Assembly (NCBI GenBank): GCA_021776735.1
Contig: JAJFFH010000062.1
Location: 110,400-174,399, forward strand
Reading direction: 5' to 3'
Source of the DNA: Planctomycetota bacterium
GTDB taxonomy: Bacteria > Planctomycetota > PLA2
DNA: 64,000 nt
Shown here: piece by piece, positions 1 to 8,481 of the stretch
Layout: the number at the start of each line of letters is the position of its first letter
How positions within the stretch are numbered: position 1 is the stretch's first letter
Notes under the pieces: model-generated
Database searches by the model: none
Told to the model about the DNA's origin: nothing
The model's input: only the letters and a program-made list of their open reading frames with translations
Made by a program: the position numbers and the translations under genes

Positions 1-225
1 TTCGACATCGTCGGTGACGTTGATCAGCACGTTCTTGAAGTGCCCCTTGGCGAGCTGTCCTTCGAGAATCTTGAGGCAGGAGACGATGGGAAGGCCGGCG
101 TCCTGCAGCGTGCTGAGCTGGGTCGTGAACAGTGCCAGCTGCTTGTCGGACACCCCGCCGAGACCGAAGCCTCCACCCTTTTTTTGCGGGACGTTCGCGA
201 CTGCTTGGGCCTTCTTGCTGGCCAT
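1..225 (-). CDS. pilC: PilC/GspF inner-membrane platform protein, N-terminal part (runs off window)
   Basis: Reading the minus strand from an ATG at 225 gives 75 open codons to the window edge. After a basic, glycine-rich leader, the residues LFTTQLSTLQDAGLPIVSC followed by LKILEGQL match the first GspF domain of type IV pilus or type II secretion platform proteins (family pattern: F-x-x-QL-x-x-L-x-x-AGLP-x-x-x-x-L-x-I-L). Such proteins sit in the inner membrane and couple the PilB and PilT ATPases to pilin insertion. An AAGGAG ribosome site lies just upstream of the ATG. It is the fourth gene of the pilus motor operon, 261 bp behind the second pilB-type gene and beyond a terminator-like hairpin (418-466), so it may be partly separately expressed. 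Partial because of the window edge, not truncation. Confidence 0.85.
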   Translation of the reverse strand, partial: MASKKAQAVANVPQKKGGGFGLGGVSDKQLALFTTQLSTLQDAGLPIVSCLKILEGQLAKGHFKNVLINVTDDVE

Positions 226-417
226 CGATGCTCCTTCCGTGTACCTGCGTACCGATTCCCCGCGACCTCGGACCGCCGGGACGGGCCAACATCATTCACA
301 AAGGGTGAAGGAAAGGCAATCCCTCAGCGGGGATTTGGCCGCCGACGTCCGCCGGAGCCGATTCGAAGTCCCCACGGAGACCCCGTAGCGGTCCGAATCG
401 GGTAACGAACACGGACC

Positions 418-466
418 AAAAAAACTCACGAACGGCGATCCACGTTCGGCGCACATCGCCGTCCGT
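418..466 (-). terminator. Rho-independent terminator built from an inverted pair of the 13-mer repeat
   Basis: On the minus strand, 21 bases after the stop of the upstream ATPase gene, ACGGACGGCGAT (466-455) pairs with ATCGCCGTTCGT (439-428), a 12-bp stem with one G-T pair and a 15-base loop. GAG and seven T (424-418) follow. This is a textbook intrinsic terminator whose arms are copies of the dispersed repeat. Confidence 0.85.
454..466 (-). repeat. 13-mer repeat, exact copy
   Basis: ACGGACGGCGATG on the minus strand, the first arm of the terminator after the second pilB-type gene. Preceded by AGCGT, as in several other copies. Confidence 0.9.
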
Positions 467-486
467 ACGCTGTCTCGGACAGCGCG

Positions 487-2223
487 TCAGACGGTCTGCA
501 TCGTCTCGCGCAGAATCTCCTCGACCGTCGTGATGCCGTCGTACAGCGCCAGCAGGCCGCTTTCACGCAACGTCCGCATTCCCTCCCGCCGGGCCGTCGT
601 GCGGATCGCAGAGGTCGGGGCGGCGTCCATGACCAGGTTCCGGATCGTGTCCGAAACGTTCATGATCTCGAAAAGAGCGACTCGGCCGCGGTAGCCGGTG
701 CCGTTGCAGGTGTCGCAGCCCTTGCCGTACCGGAATTTCTTGCCGACAACCTGCTCCGGATCGATGTCGAGCTCCCGCAGAACCTCGATGGACGGTTCGT
801 ACGACGTGCCGCAGTCCGGACAGACCCGCCGCACCAGGCGCTGGGCGACCACAGCCTCAAGTGTCGCCGCGATCAGAAACGGCTCCACGCCGATGTCCAC
901 GAGGCGCGTAATGGCCAGCGGGGCGTCGTTCGTGTGAAGCGTCGAAAACACGACGTGGCCCGTCAGGGACGCTTCGACGCTGATCTGGGCCGTCTCCCTG
1001 TCTCGAATCTCACCGACGAGGATCATGTCCGGGTCTTGGCGCAGGATCGACCGCAGGCACCGCGAATACGTGGTTCCGATCTCCTCGTTGACCTGGACCT
1101 GGACGATGCCCTCTAGGTCGTACTCGACCGGATCCTCGGTGGTGATGATCTTGATCGCGACGTCGTTGGCATGGTTGAGCATGCTGTACAGCGTCGTCGT
1201 CTTGCCGGAACCCGTGGGCCCGGTCACCAGGATGATGCCGTGCGGCAGCTTGATCAGCTCCCGGATGTGCTCGGCCTCCTTGTCGCGCAGCCCGATCTGA
1301 TGGAGGTCGAGGCTCACGACGGAGCGGTCGAGAATACGCATCACGCATGACTCGCCAAACATCGTCGGCAGCGTCGAGACGCGCAGATCCACCGGTCGGC
1401 CACCGATAGCGAGGTCGATGCGGCCGTCCTGCGGCACACGCGTCTCGGAGATATCGAGACCGCTCATCACCTTCACCCGGCTGATCAGTGCCGTGGAGAG
1501 GTGCAGCGGCGGCGCTTCCAGTTCGAACAGCACGCCGTCCACGCGATACCGGATCTTGAATTCATCCTCGAACGGCTCGAGGTGGATGTCGGATGCGCGG
1601 TCGCGGATCGCCTGATACAGGATGTAGTTCAGCAGCTTGCGGACCGGAGCGGCGTTCGCCATCTCCTCGGCGTCCTCGAGGTCCGTGACGCCGCCGCGCC
1701 CCCTTTTCGCCGTCGCCGGAATCGATGCGTCGTCCTCGATCTCCTTCAGGATCGACTGCATGACGTTTTCTTCGGTGCCGTAGGCCTTTTCGATGGCCAC
1801 CTTGATCTGGTCGGCGTCGGCCACGACCCCCACGACGTCGCAGTTCGCGGTAAACCGCACGTCGTCCAGCGCCGGCTTGTTGTTGGGATCGGCCATGGCG
1901 ACGACGAGCTGCTTGCCGTCGAACGTCAGCGGCACGAACTGGAACGGCCGCGCGATCGCCTCATCGACTTTCGCCACGGCGTCCGGCTGCGGCGCAATCT
2001 GGGTGAGGTCCACGACCTCCATGCCGGACTGCCGGCCCAGCGCCATCATGAGCTGGTTTTCGGTGATGTGGCCGGCTTGGACGAGGATCTGGCCGATCTG
2101 GCCGCCTTCCCTCTTTTGAACCTGAAGCGCCTCCTGGATCTGCCCTTCGTGGAGGAGCTTCATGTCCTTGAAGACCTGGCCCAGCAGCTTCTTGCGGGCT
2201 CCGAAACGGTCGGCGTGCGCCAT
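487..2223 (-). CDS. PilB/GspE-family type IV pilus assembly ATPase (second copy)
   Basis: A 578-residue hexameric secretion ATPase. Residues about 15-150 form an MshEN-type N-terminal domain (GQILVQAGHITENQL). The motor domain carries Walker A GPTGSGKTTTLYSML, an Asp box (EDPVEYDLEG), Walker B (DMILVGEIRD) and the His box (TGHVVFSTLHTND). Near the C-terminus are CPDC and CDTCNGTGYRGR, the four-cysteine zinc site typical of PilB/GspE. These proteins power pilin polymerisation from the cytoplasmic face of the inner membrane. The start ATG has an AAGGAAA site upstream. It lies 24 bp behind pilT in the same operon and is followed by a T-tailed hairpin. A paralogue with the same domain order opens the operon, so the two may drive different fibres or form a mixed motor; the sequence does not decide which. 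Confidence 0.93.
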   Translation of the reverse strand: MAHADRFGARKKLLGQVFKDMKLLHEGQIQEALQVQKREGGQIGQILVQAGHITENQLMMALGRQSGMEVVDLTQIAPQPDAVAKVDEAIARPFQFVPLTFDGKQLVVAMADPNNKPALDDVRFTANCDVVGVVADADQIKVAIEKAYGTEENVMQSILKEIEDDASIPATAKRGRGGVTDLEDAEEMANAAPVRKLLNYILYQAIRDRASDIHLEPFEDEFKIRYRVDGVLFELEAPPLHLSTALISRVKVMSGLDISETRVPQDGRIDLAIGGRPVDLRVSTLPTMFGESCVMRILDRSVVSLDLHQIGLRDKEAEHIRELIKLPHGIILVTGPTGSGKTTTLYSMLNHANDVAIKIITTEDPVEYDLEGIVQVQVNEEIGTTYSRCLRSILRQDPDMILVGEIRDRETAQISVEASLTGHVVFSTLHTNDAPLAITRLVDIGVEPFLIAATLEAVVAQRLVRRVCPDCGTSYEPSIEVLRELDIDPEQVVGKKFRYGKGCDTCNGTGYRGRVALFEIMNVSDTIRNLVMDAAPTSAIRTTARREGMRTLRESGLLALYDGITTVEEILRETMQTV

Positions 2224-2247
2224 GGCTGTTTCCTTTTCTCTCTTGCG

Positions 2248-3312
2248 CTACAGGCCCGAGAGCTTGTCCTTCATGGTTCGGGGCTGGGTCGCACGCACCA
2301 TGGCGGTTTCTATCGAGATCTTGCCTTCCTTGACGAGCTGCACCAGATGGTCGTCGAGCAGGAACATGCCCTGGTTCTTGCTCGTCTGGATTGTCGACGG
2401 GATCTTGAACGTCTCCGCCTTGCGGATGTGGTTCTCGATCGCAGGGCTCATGATCATGACCTCGAATCCGGCGATGACCCCGGTCCTGTCCTCGCGCGGC
2501 ATGAGCACCTGCGAGATCACGGCGAGGATCGACACCGAAAGCTGCACGCGGATCTGCTCCTGCTGGTCCGCCGGGAACTGATCGATGATGCGGTCCATCG
2601 TCCGCGCCGAGCCGGTCGTGTGCAGCGTCCCGAACACGAGGTGGCCCGTCTCCGCTGCCGTGATCGCGGTCGCGATCGTTTCCTGATCGCGCATTTCCCC
2701 GAGCAGGATGACATCGGGATCCTGGCGCAGCGCGCGGCGCAGTCCGTCCGCGAAGTTCGGAAGATCAACACCGATTTCGCGCTGGTTCACGATGCACTTC
2801 TTGTGCTCGTGGTAGTACTCGATCGGATCCTCGATCGTGATGATGTGCTTGTCGTAGTTCGTGTTGACCGAATCGAGCATCGTCGCGAGTGTCGTCGTTT
2901 TTCCGGACCCTGTCGGCCCCGTCACGAGGATCAGCCCACGCGGCCTCGTGCAGAGGTCGCGCACGGCTTCCGGGAGCCCGACCTCGTCGAAGGTGAGGAT
3001 CCGGCTCGGAATCAGGCGGGCGACGAGCGCCGCATGGCCGCGCTGACGAAAAATCGCGATCCGAAACCGTGCCCGCTGGCCGTGCGCGACGCCGAAGTCC
3101 GCACTCCCGCTTTCGCGGAACTCCGTCAGCATTCGCTCCGGCGAAATCGACTCGACGAGTTCCATCGTGTCGGCGGGCGTGAGCGGCGGGTGCCGGACGT
3201 TTTTTAGATGTCCGTGCTTGCGGACGACGGGCGGCCGCCCCGTCGTGATATGGAGGTCGGAAGCGTTCTCCTCCACGAGGAGGTCGAACAACTGTTGGAT
3301 CGTCAGGTTCAA
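2248..3312 (-). CDS. pilT: PilT twitching motility / pilus retraction ATPase
   Basis: 354 residues, the usual PilT length. Short PAS-like N-terminus (ASDLHITTGRPP) without the MshEN domain, then Walker A GPTGSGKTTTLATML, Asp box TIEDPIEYYHEH, Walker B VILLGEMRDQETI and the PilT-typical His-box stretch GHLVFGTLHTTGSA followed by RTMDRIIDQFP. No zinc cysteine pairs, as expected for PilT. It retracts type IV pili, which is the step that pulls DNA into the periplasm in naturally competent bacteria. Start is TTG; only 4 bp separate it from the stop of the preceding ATPase gene, and a GGAGAGG site inside that gene serves as ribosome site. Confidence 0.95.
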   Translation of the reverse strand: MNLTIQQLFDLLVEENASDLHITTGRPPVVRKHGHLKNVRHPPLTPADTMELVESISPERMLTEFRESGSADFGVAHGQRARFRIAIFRQRGHAALVARLIPSRILTFDEVGLPEAVRDLCTRPRGLILVTGPTGSGKTTTLATMLDSVNTNYDKHIITIEDPIEYYHEHKKCIVNQREIGVDLPNFADGLRRALRQDPDVILLGEMRDQETIATAITAAETGHLVFGTLHTTGSARTMDRIIDQFPADQQEQIRVQLSVSILAVISQVLMPREDRTGVIAGFEVMIMSPAIENHIRKAETFKIPSTIQTSKNQGMFLLDDHLVQLVKEGKISIETAMVRATQPRTMKDKLSGL

Positions 3313-3316
3313 GTGT

Positions 3317-4978
3317 CTAGACCTCTCCGACCGTGCCTGTCACACGGAGGATTTCATCGACGGAAGTCATTCCCGAGAGGATCTTGCGTACGCCGTCCTC
3401 ACGCAGCGTCAGCATGCCGCCGGAAGCGCGAGCCTGCTGCCGCAGTTCGAGCGTCGACGCGCCGTTAAAGGTCAGGTCGCGCGTCCGCGCGTCCATCTCG
3501 AACATCTCAAAGACCCCCTTGCGCCCACGATACCCGTCGAAGCGGCACTCCTTGCACCCAACCGCCTTATAGATGGTCTTGCCCTCGATCTGTTCCGGCG
3601 TGAGCCCGAGGGCGCGCAGTTTCGCAGGCTCCGGCTCCCACGGCGCCCGGCAGGACTTGCAGAGCACGCGAACCAGGCGCTGCGCCATGATCGCGAGGAC
3701 CGCGGTCGAGACGAGAAACGGCTTGACGCCCATATCGACGAGACGCGTGAGCGCGGACGGCGCGTCGTTGGTGTGCAAGGTCGAGAACACGAGGTGACCC
3801 GTCAGGGCCGCCTGGATAGCGATGTCCGCCGTTTCCATGTCGCGGATCTCGCCGACCAGAATGATGTTCGGAGCCTGGCGCAGCATCGAGCGCAGGATCC
3901 GCGCGAAGTCCAGGCCGATTTCGTGGCGTACCTGGCACTGGTTGATGCCCTTCAGGTTGTATTCGATCGGGTTTTCGGCCGTGATGATCTTCACGTTGGG
4001 CTGGTTCAGCCCCTTGAGCGCCGCATAGAGCGACGTGGTCTTGCCCGAGCCGGTCGGCCCGGTAACGAGGAAGATGCCGTTGGGCTTTTTGATGATCCGC
4101 TGGAAGCGGGAGAAGTCGTCCTTGTGGAACCCGAGCTGTTCCAGATCGACGAGCGCGACTTCCTTGTCCAGGATTCGCATCACCATCGACTCGCCGTGCG
4201 TGGCCGGCAGCGCCGAAACGCGCAGGTCGATGGAGCGGCCCAGCAGATCGACCTGGATGCGGCCGTCCTGCGGCTTGCGCTTTTCGGCGATGTCCATCCG
4301 GGCCATGATCTTCAGGCGGCTCAGGATCGGGCCCTGGATGTCTTTCGGAAGCGACTTCGCTTCGAAACAAATCCCGTCCACGCGATAGCGAACGCGTACG
4401 CGCTCCGTCATCGGCTCGACATGAACATCGCTGGCGCGCGCCCGCAGCGCCTCCTCCAGCATCGTATGAACAAGCTGGATGATGGGCGCCTCGTCGTCCT
4501 CCTCGGCAGCCGCGGCGGCCGCGGGTCCGCGACGCTGGACCTTCTCGCCGATGCCGTAGTGCTCGGCGCGCGCGTTCACGAGACACGTCGGCGTCGTGAG
4601 CGCGAACCTCAGCTCGGCATTCAGGACAAACTGCAGGTTGTCTGCCTGATAGACCTGCGCCGGATCGGAGATCGCCACGATGAGCTGCCGGCCCTGCTGC
4701 TTGACTGGAATGATGTCGTACTCCTCCACCACGTTGGGCGGAACAAGATCGAGCACCTCCTGGCGCAGCTTGGCTTTGGACAAATCGACGTACGGCAGCT
4801 TGTTTTGCCGGCACAACGCCTTGGTCACCGTTTCCTCGGCCACCATGTTCAGGTCGATGAGCGCTTCCCCGATGCGGGTACCCGTCCGCCGGGCGTGCGT
4901 CATCGCTTCTTCGATCTTCTCCGGGGTCACGGCCCCCATCTGGAGAAGAATCTCCCCCAGTCTTTTTCGAGGCTCCAC
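3317..4978 (-). CDS. pilB: PilB/GspE-family type IV pilus assembly ATPase (first copy)
   Basis: 553 residues from the GTG at 4978, chosen because GGAGGAG lies 10 bases upstream and the MshEN domain (RLGEILLQMGAVTPEKIEEA) then begins immediately. An ATG at 5071 would add 31 Arg/Pro-rich residues of no recognisable domain. Motor motifs: Walker A GPTGSGKTTSLYAAL, Asp box AENPIEYNLKG, Walker B NIILVGEIRDMET, His box GHLVFSTLHTND, and the zinc cysteines CKSC and CKEC. First gene of the pilB-pilT-pilB2-pilC operon. A promoter (TTGACT, 17 bp, AATACT) sits at 5108-5080, predicting a leader of about 95 bases. Confidence 0.93.
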   Translation of the reverse strand: MEPRKRLGEILLQMGAVTPEKIEEAMTHARRTGTRIGEALIDLNMVAEETVTKALCRQNKLPYVDLSKAKLRQEVLDLVPPNVVEEYDIIPVKQQGRQLIVAISDPAQVYQADNLQFVLNAELRFALTTPTCLVNARAEHYGIGEKVQRRGPAAAAAAEEDDEAPIIQLVHTMLEEALRARASDVHVEPMTERVRVRYRVDGICFEAKSLPKDIQGPILSRLKIMARMDIAEKRKPQDGRIQVDLLGRSIDLRVSALPATHGESMVMRILDKEVALVDLEQLGFHKDDFSRFQRIIKKPNGIFLVTGPTGSGKTTSLYAALKGLNQPNVKIITAENPIEYNLKGINQCQVRHEIGLDFARILRSMLRQAPNIILVGEIRDMETADIAIQAALTGHLVFSTLHTNDAPSALTRLVDMGVKPFLVSTAVLAIMAQRLVRVLCKSCRAPWEPEPAKLRALGLTPEQIEGKTIYKAVGCKECRFDGYRGRKGVFEMFEMDARTRDLTFNGASTLELRQQARASGGMLTLREDGVRKILSGMTSVDEILRVTGTVGEV

Positions 4979-5079
4979 GCGCGATCTACTCCTCCGGCCC
5001 GGGAAGGGCCCCTGCGTAGCCCTGGAGGGCCCTGTGTCCAGCCGAACGCCGGGGACCACGCCCCCGGTCACGGCTACCT

Positions 5080-5108
5080 AGTATTCGGGCGGCTCAAGTC
5101 AAAGTCAA
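5080..5108 (-). promoter_or_regulatory. Promoter of the pilB-pilT operon
   Basis: On the minus strand TTGACT (5108-5103), a 17-bp spacer and AATACT (5085-5080). A sigma-70-like match in the divergent spacer before the lipoprotein gene. Confidence 0.6.
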
Positions 5109-5121
5109 ACGGGGGGCCGGA

Positions 5122-5766
5122 TTGAGTAAGCTCGCGCGCGTGCAACGCGCAGCCCTTCTTCTCGCTCGCGTCCTCCTGGTCGCCGGGGCCCTCGCCGCGT
5201 GCGCATCCCGGCCCCCGCCCCCCCCTGACCACCTCGATCGTTCGCTGCCGGCGGGCGCATTCCGTGTCTTCCGCGGCGCCGTCGCGCAAGAGGACATCTT
5301 CACCGAGTGGATTTGTCTGAGCGACGGGTTTCGCCGCCGCTTTGGCGTCCCCACCCGCGCCGAGTACCGCGACGCGCGCCAAGTAGCGCTGAAACAGGAC
5401 TCCTTGGCAATACGCGGCATTCTGCGCGCGGAGGTCGAACGGGGCGAGTCCCTACCCGACGGACGAGTACTGCTTCATTTGGACCTACCGCTGTGGCTGT
5501 CCGGACGCGTCTGGATGAAGAGGCAGGATGTGCTCCGGATCGAATTCAACGAGAAAGGCGAGACCCCGGTGTACCTGGAGCTGGACGAGCGGCGCCTCGG
5601 ATGGGGCAAGGACGTTGCCGGTATCGTGATTTCCGCGGACGACGTCGAACTGTTGGCCGACGATCTCGCCGAGGTCGCCGGCTTTCGCCGTTTTTTTGCC
5701 GGGACATGGTGGTTCATCGACGACTTCGAGTTCGGCAAGGAAAAAAAGAAGCAGGCGGGGCAATGA
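5122..5766 (+). CDS. Putative lipoprotein of unknown function
   Basis: 214 residues from TTG 5122; a GTG at 5140 is an alternative. The N-terminus is basic, then hydrophobic, and ends in a lipobox (LAAC), so the protein should be lipidated and anchored after the Cys near residue 27. A proline run follows the Cys. The rest is soluble and mixed alpha/beta without a family I recognise; it ends in a charged tail (GKEKKKQ). It overlaps the ppdK start by four bases (ATGA, 5763-5766), so the two are translationally coupled although no functional link is evident. Divergent from the pilus motor operon. Confidence 0.7.
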   Translation: MSKLARVQRAALLLARVLLVAGALAACASRPPPPPDHLDRSLPAGAFRVFRGAVAQEDIFTEWICLSDGFRRRFGVPTRAEYRDARQVALKQDSLAIRGILRAEVERGESLPDGRVLLHLDLPLWLSGRVWMKRQDVLRIEFNEKGETPVYLELDERRLGWGKDVAGIVISADDVELLADDLAEVAGFRRFFAGTWWFIDDFEFGKEKKKQAGQ

Positions 5767-8396
5767 GCAAACGGTCGGTCTACTTCTTTGGAGGGGAGCA
5801 AACGGACGGCGATGCCTCCCAAAAAGAGCTCTTGGGCGGCAAGGGCGCGAACCTGGCCGAAATGGCAAGACTCGGGCTCCCGGTCCCTCCGGGATTCACG
5901 ATCGCCACCACGGTATGCAGCCGGTTTCACGAAGCACTTCATGAAGCGGACGGCGCGGTTCCCGACGATGTCCTGAGCGAAGTCGATCAAAACCTCGCCC
6001 TCCTCGAACGGAGCATGGGTCTGCGTCTCGGCGACGCGCAGGCACCGCTCTTTGTATCCGTCCGCTCCGGCGCCGCGGTCTCCATGCCCGGCATGATGGA
6101 CACGGTCTTGAACCTCGGCCTCACCGACAAGACCCTTGAAGGTCTGGCCGCGAGTTCCAAGAGCCGCCGGTTCGCGCTCGACGCCTACCGCCGGCTGATC
6201 AACATGTTCGGCGACGTCGTCATGGGCCTCGGACACGGGCGGTTCGAGGAGGCGCTCAGCGCGGTCAAGAACAAGACCGGCGCGCGGGAAGACACGGACC
6301 TCGACGAAGCGGGGATGGAACAGGTCGTCGCGCGCTACAAAGCGATCTACGAGAGCGAACTCGGCCACCCGTTCCCCCAGGATCCGCGCCAGCAGCTCAC
6401 AAAGGCCATCGAGGCGGTGTTTCGCTCGTGGGACACGCCCCGCGCGCGCCGCTACCGCGAAATCGAAGGCATCACGGGTCTGCGCGGCACGGCGGTCAAC
6501 GTCCAGGCCATGGTGTTTGGCAACCTGGGCGAAACAAGCGGGACCGGGGTCTGTTTCACGCGCGATCCCAGCACGGGCGAAAACGTGTTTTATGGCGAGT
6601 ATCTGGTCAACGCGCAGGGCGAGGATGTCGTGGCCGGCATCCGGACGCCGGAACACATCTCCCGGCTCGAGCAGGACATGCCCCTTGTCTACAAGGAGCT
6701 GATCGGGATCAAGGACAAGCTCGAGCGCCACTACCGCGACATGCAGGATCTCGAGTTCACGGTGCAGGAGGGGCACCTGTTCATGCTCCAGACCCGCGCG
6801 GGCAAGCGCACGGCTGCCGCCGCGGTCCGGACGGCCATGGAGATGCTCGCCGAGGGCCTGATCGACGAAAAGGAAGCCCTGCAACGGGTCGAGCCGAACC
6901 AGCTCGACCAGCTCCTGCATCCCACGTTCGATCCAGCCGCGGCACGGCACGTCCTGGCGACCGGCCTGCCGGCATCGCCAGGCGCGGTCAGTGGCCAGAT
7001 CGTATTCACCGCCGACGAGGCGGAGGAATGGGCAGGCCGCGGCGTCGAGGTAGTCCTCGTTCGCCGCGAGACGTCGCCCGAAGACATCGGCGGCATGCAC
7101 GCGGCAAAGGGCATCCTCACCACGCTCGGCGGCATGACGAGCCACGCGGCCGTCGTCGCCCGCGGGATGGGCAAGTGCTGCGTGGCCGGCTGCGCCGCGG
7201 CGCAGATCGACGCCAAGGCCAAAACCCTCTCGTTTTCGCGCAACGAACTGAACGAAGGCGACTGGATCTCGCTCGACGGCTCCACCGGCGAGGTCATGCT
7301 GGATCGGGTACCGACGCGCGCACCGCAACTCGGAGAAGAGTTCGAGCAGCTCATGGCGCTCGCGGACAAGTACCGCCGGCTTGGCGTGCGCACGAACGCG
7401 GACAACCCGAAGGACGCCAAAAACGCCCGTGAATTCGGCGCCGAAGGCATCGGGTTATGCCGCACCGAGCACATGTTCTTCGAAGAGGACCGTATCGCGC
7501 ACGTGCGCGAAATGATCCTCGCGGAGACCGAGGACACGCGCCGCGCCGCACTCGACAAGCTCCTGCCGTCGCAGCGCGAGGATTTTTCGGGCATCTTTGA
7601 AGCGATGGACGGCCTGCCGGTCACCATCCGCTTGCTCGATCCGCCGCTGCACGAATTCTTGCCCCACGAAACCGAGCGGCGAAAAGAACTCGCCGAATCG
7701 CTCGGCGTCTCGCTTGAACATGTCGAACGCCGTTGCCGCGAGCTCGAAGAGTTCAACCCGATGCTGGGACACCGCGGCTGCCGTCTCGCGGTCACCTACC
7801 CGGAAATCATCGAGATGCAGGGCCGCGCCATCGCCGAAGCGGCGTGCGACGCCGCGGAAAAAGGCATCGCCGTCCGTCCCGAGGTCATGGTGCCGCTTGT
7901 CGGCCTCAAAGCGGAACTCGACTATTGCGAGCAGCGCCTGCGCGCGATCATGGACACCACATTCCAGAGCCGCGGCCAAAAAATCTCCTATCTGGTCGGC
8001 ACGATGATCGAGGTGCCGCGCGCCGCGCTACGCGCGGGCGACATCGCCAAGACCGCCGAGTTCTTTTCGTTCGGCACCAACGACCTGACGCAGATGACGT
8101 TCGGCTTCAGCCGCGACGACGCCGGCGGCTTCCTCGTCGAGTACCAGGAAAAACACGTCTTGCCCGAGGACCCGTTCCAGGTGCTGGACAGGGACGGCGT
8201 CGGGCGCCTCGTGGAGCTGGCGTGCCAAGAAGGCCGCGCGGCGCGCCCGGACCTGAAACTGGGCATCTGCGGCGAACACGGCGGCGAACCGAAGTCGGTC
8301 GCGTTTTGCCACGACGCGGGCCTGGACTACGTGAGCTGCTCGCCGTTCCGCGTGCCGATCGCCCGCTTGGCCGCCGCCCGCGCCGCGATCCGCTAG
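5763..8396 (+). CDS. ppdK: Pyruvate, phosphate dikinase
   Basis: 877 residues, the normal length. Interconverts pyruvate + ATP + phosphate and PEP + AMP + PPi in the cytoplasm. The N-terminal ATP-grasp part has ELLGGKGANLAEM and RSGAAVSMPGMMDTVLNLGL; the phosphohistidine swivel domain has GGMTSHAAVVARGMGKCC with the catalytic His at about residue 460; the C-terminal TIM barrel has EGIGLCRTEHMFF, GTNDLTQMTFGFSRDD and CGEHGGEP with the acid/base Cys. The ATG overlaps the previous stop. Two exact 13-mer repeats lie inside: one near codon 14 (read QTDGD in the loop before ELLGGKG) and one antisense near codon 702 (read GIAVR). Confidence 0.98.
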   Translation: MSKRSVYFFGGEQTDGDASQKELLGGKGANLAEMARLGLPVPPGFTIATTVCSRFHEALHEADGAVPDDVLSEVDQNLALLERSMGLRLGDAQAPLFVSVRSGAAVSMPGMMDTVLNLGLTDKTLEGLAASSKSRRFALDAYRRLINMFGDVVMGLGHGRFEEALSAVKNKTGAREDTDLDEAGMEQVVARYKAIYESELGHPFPQDPRQQLTKAIEAVFRSWDTPRARRYREIEGITGLRGTAVNVQAMVFGNLGETSGTGVCFTRDPSTGENVFYGEYLVNAQGEDVVAGIRTPEHISRLEQDMPLVYKELIGIKDKLERHYRDMQDLEFTVQEGHLFMLQTRAGKRTAAAAVRTAMEMLAEGLIDEKEALQRVEPNQLDQLLHPTFDPAAARHVLATGLPASPGAVSGQIVFTADEAEEWAGRGVEVVLVRRETSPEDIGGMHAAKGILTTLGGMTSHAAVVARGMGKCCVAGCAAAQIDAKAKTLSFSRNELNEGDWISLDGSTGEVMLDRVPTRAPQLGEEFEQLMALADKYRRLGVRTNADNPKDAKNAREFGAEGIGLCRTEHMFFEEDRIAHVREMILAETEDTRRAALDKLLPSQREDFSGIFEAMDGLPVTIRLLDPPLHEFLPHETERRKELAESLGVSLEHVERRCRELEEFNPMLGHRGCRLAVTYPEIIEMQGRAIAEAACDAAEKGIAVRPEVMVPLVGLKAELDYCEQRLRAIMDTTFQSRGQKISYLVGTMIEVPRAALRAGDIAKTAEFFSFGTNDLTQMTFGFSRDDAGGFLVEYQEKHVLPEDPFQVLDRDGVGRLVELACQEGRAARPDLKLGICGEHGGEPKSVAFCHDAGLDYVSCSPFRVPIARLAAARAAIR
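5802..5814 (+). repeat. 13-mer repeat, exact copy
   Basis: ACGGACGGCGATG in sense orientation near codon 14 of ppdK, read T-D-G-D in a surface-loop position of the family alignment; preceded by GAGCAA. Confidence 0.9.
7865..7877 (-). repeat. 13-mer repeat, exact copy
   Basis: Antisense copy in ppdK, read G-I-A-V-R. The IAVRPEVM context is partly family-conserved, so this copy could in part be protein-driven. Confidence 0.8.
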
Positions 8397-8468
8397 GCTC
8401 GGCCCGGGTCGGGATCAAGGGAAGGCGGTCCCTCGCGCCGCGTTGCGCGACAGGCGACACCGGCATCC

Positions 8469-8474
8469 TATAAT
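8469..8474 (+). promoter_or_regulatory. -10 box predicting a leaderless yebC mRNA
   Basis: Consensus TATAAT followed by seven bases (CCCCTCC) and the ATG; no ribosome binding site. A possible -35 (TTGCGC, 8443-8448) is 20 bp upstream, which is long. Confidence 0.65.
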
Positions 8475-8481
8475 CCCCTCC

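Noticed and set aside
1501..3207. Long plus-strand open frames over the pilus genes, and similar long frames opposite ppdK, dnaE and secA
   Set aside because: Shadow frames of high-G+C codon use: Arg/Asp/His-rich, no domains, opposite well-supported genes.
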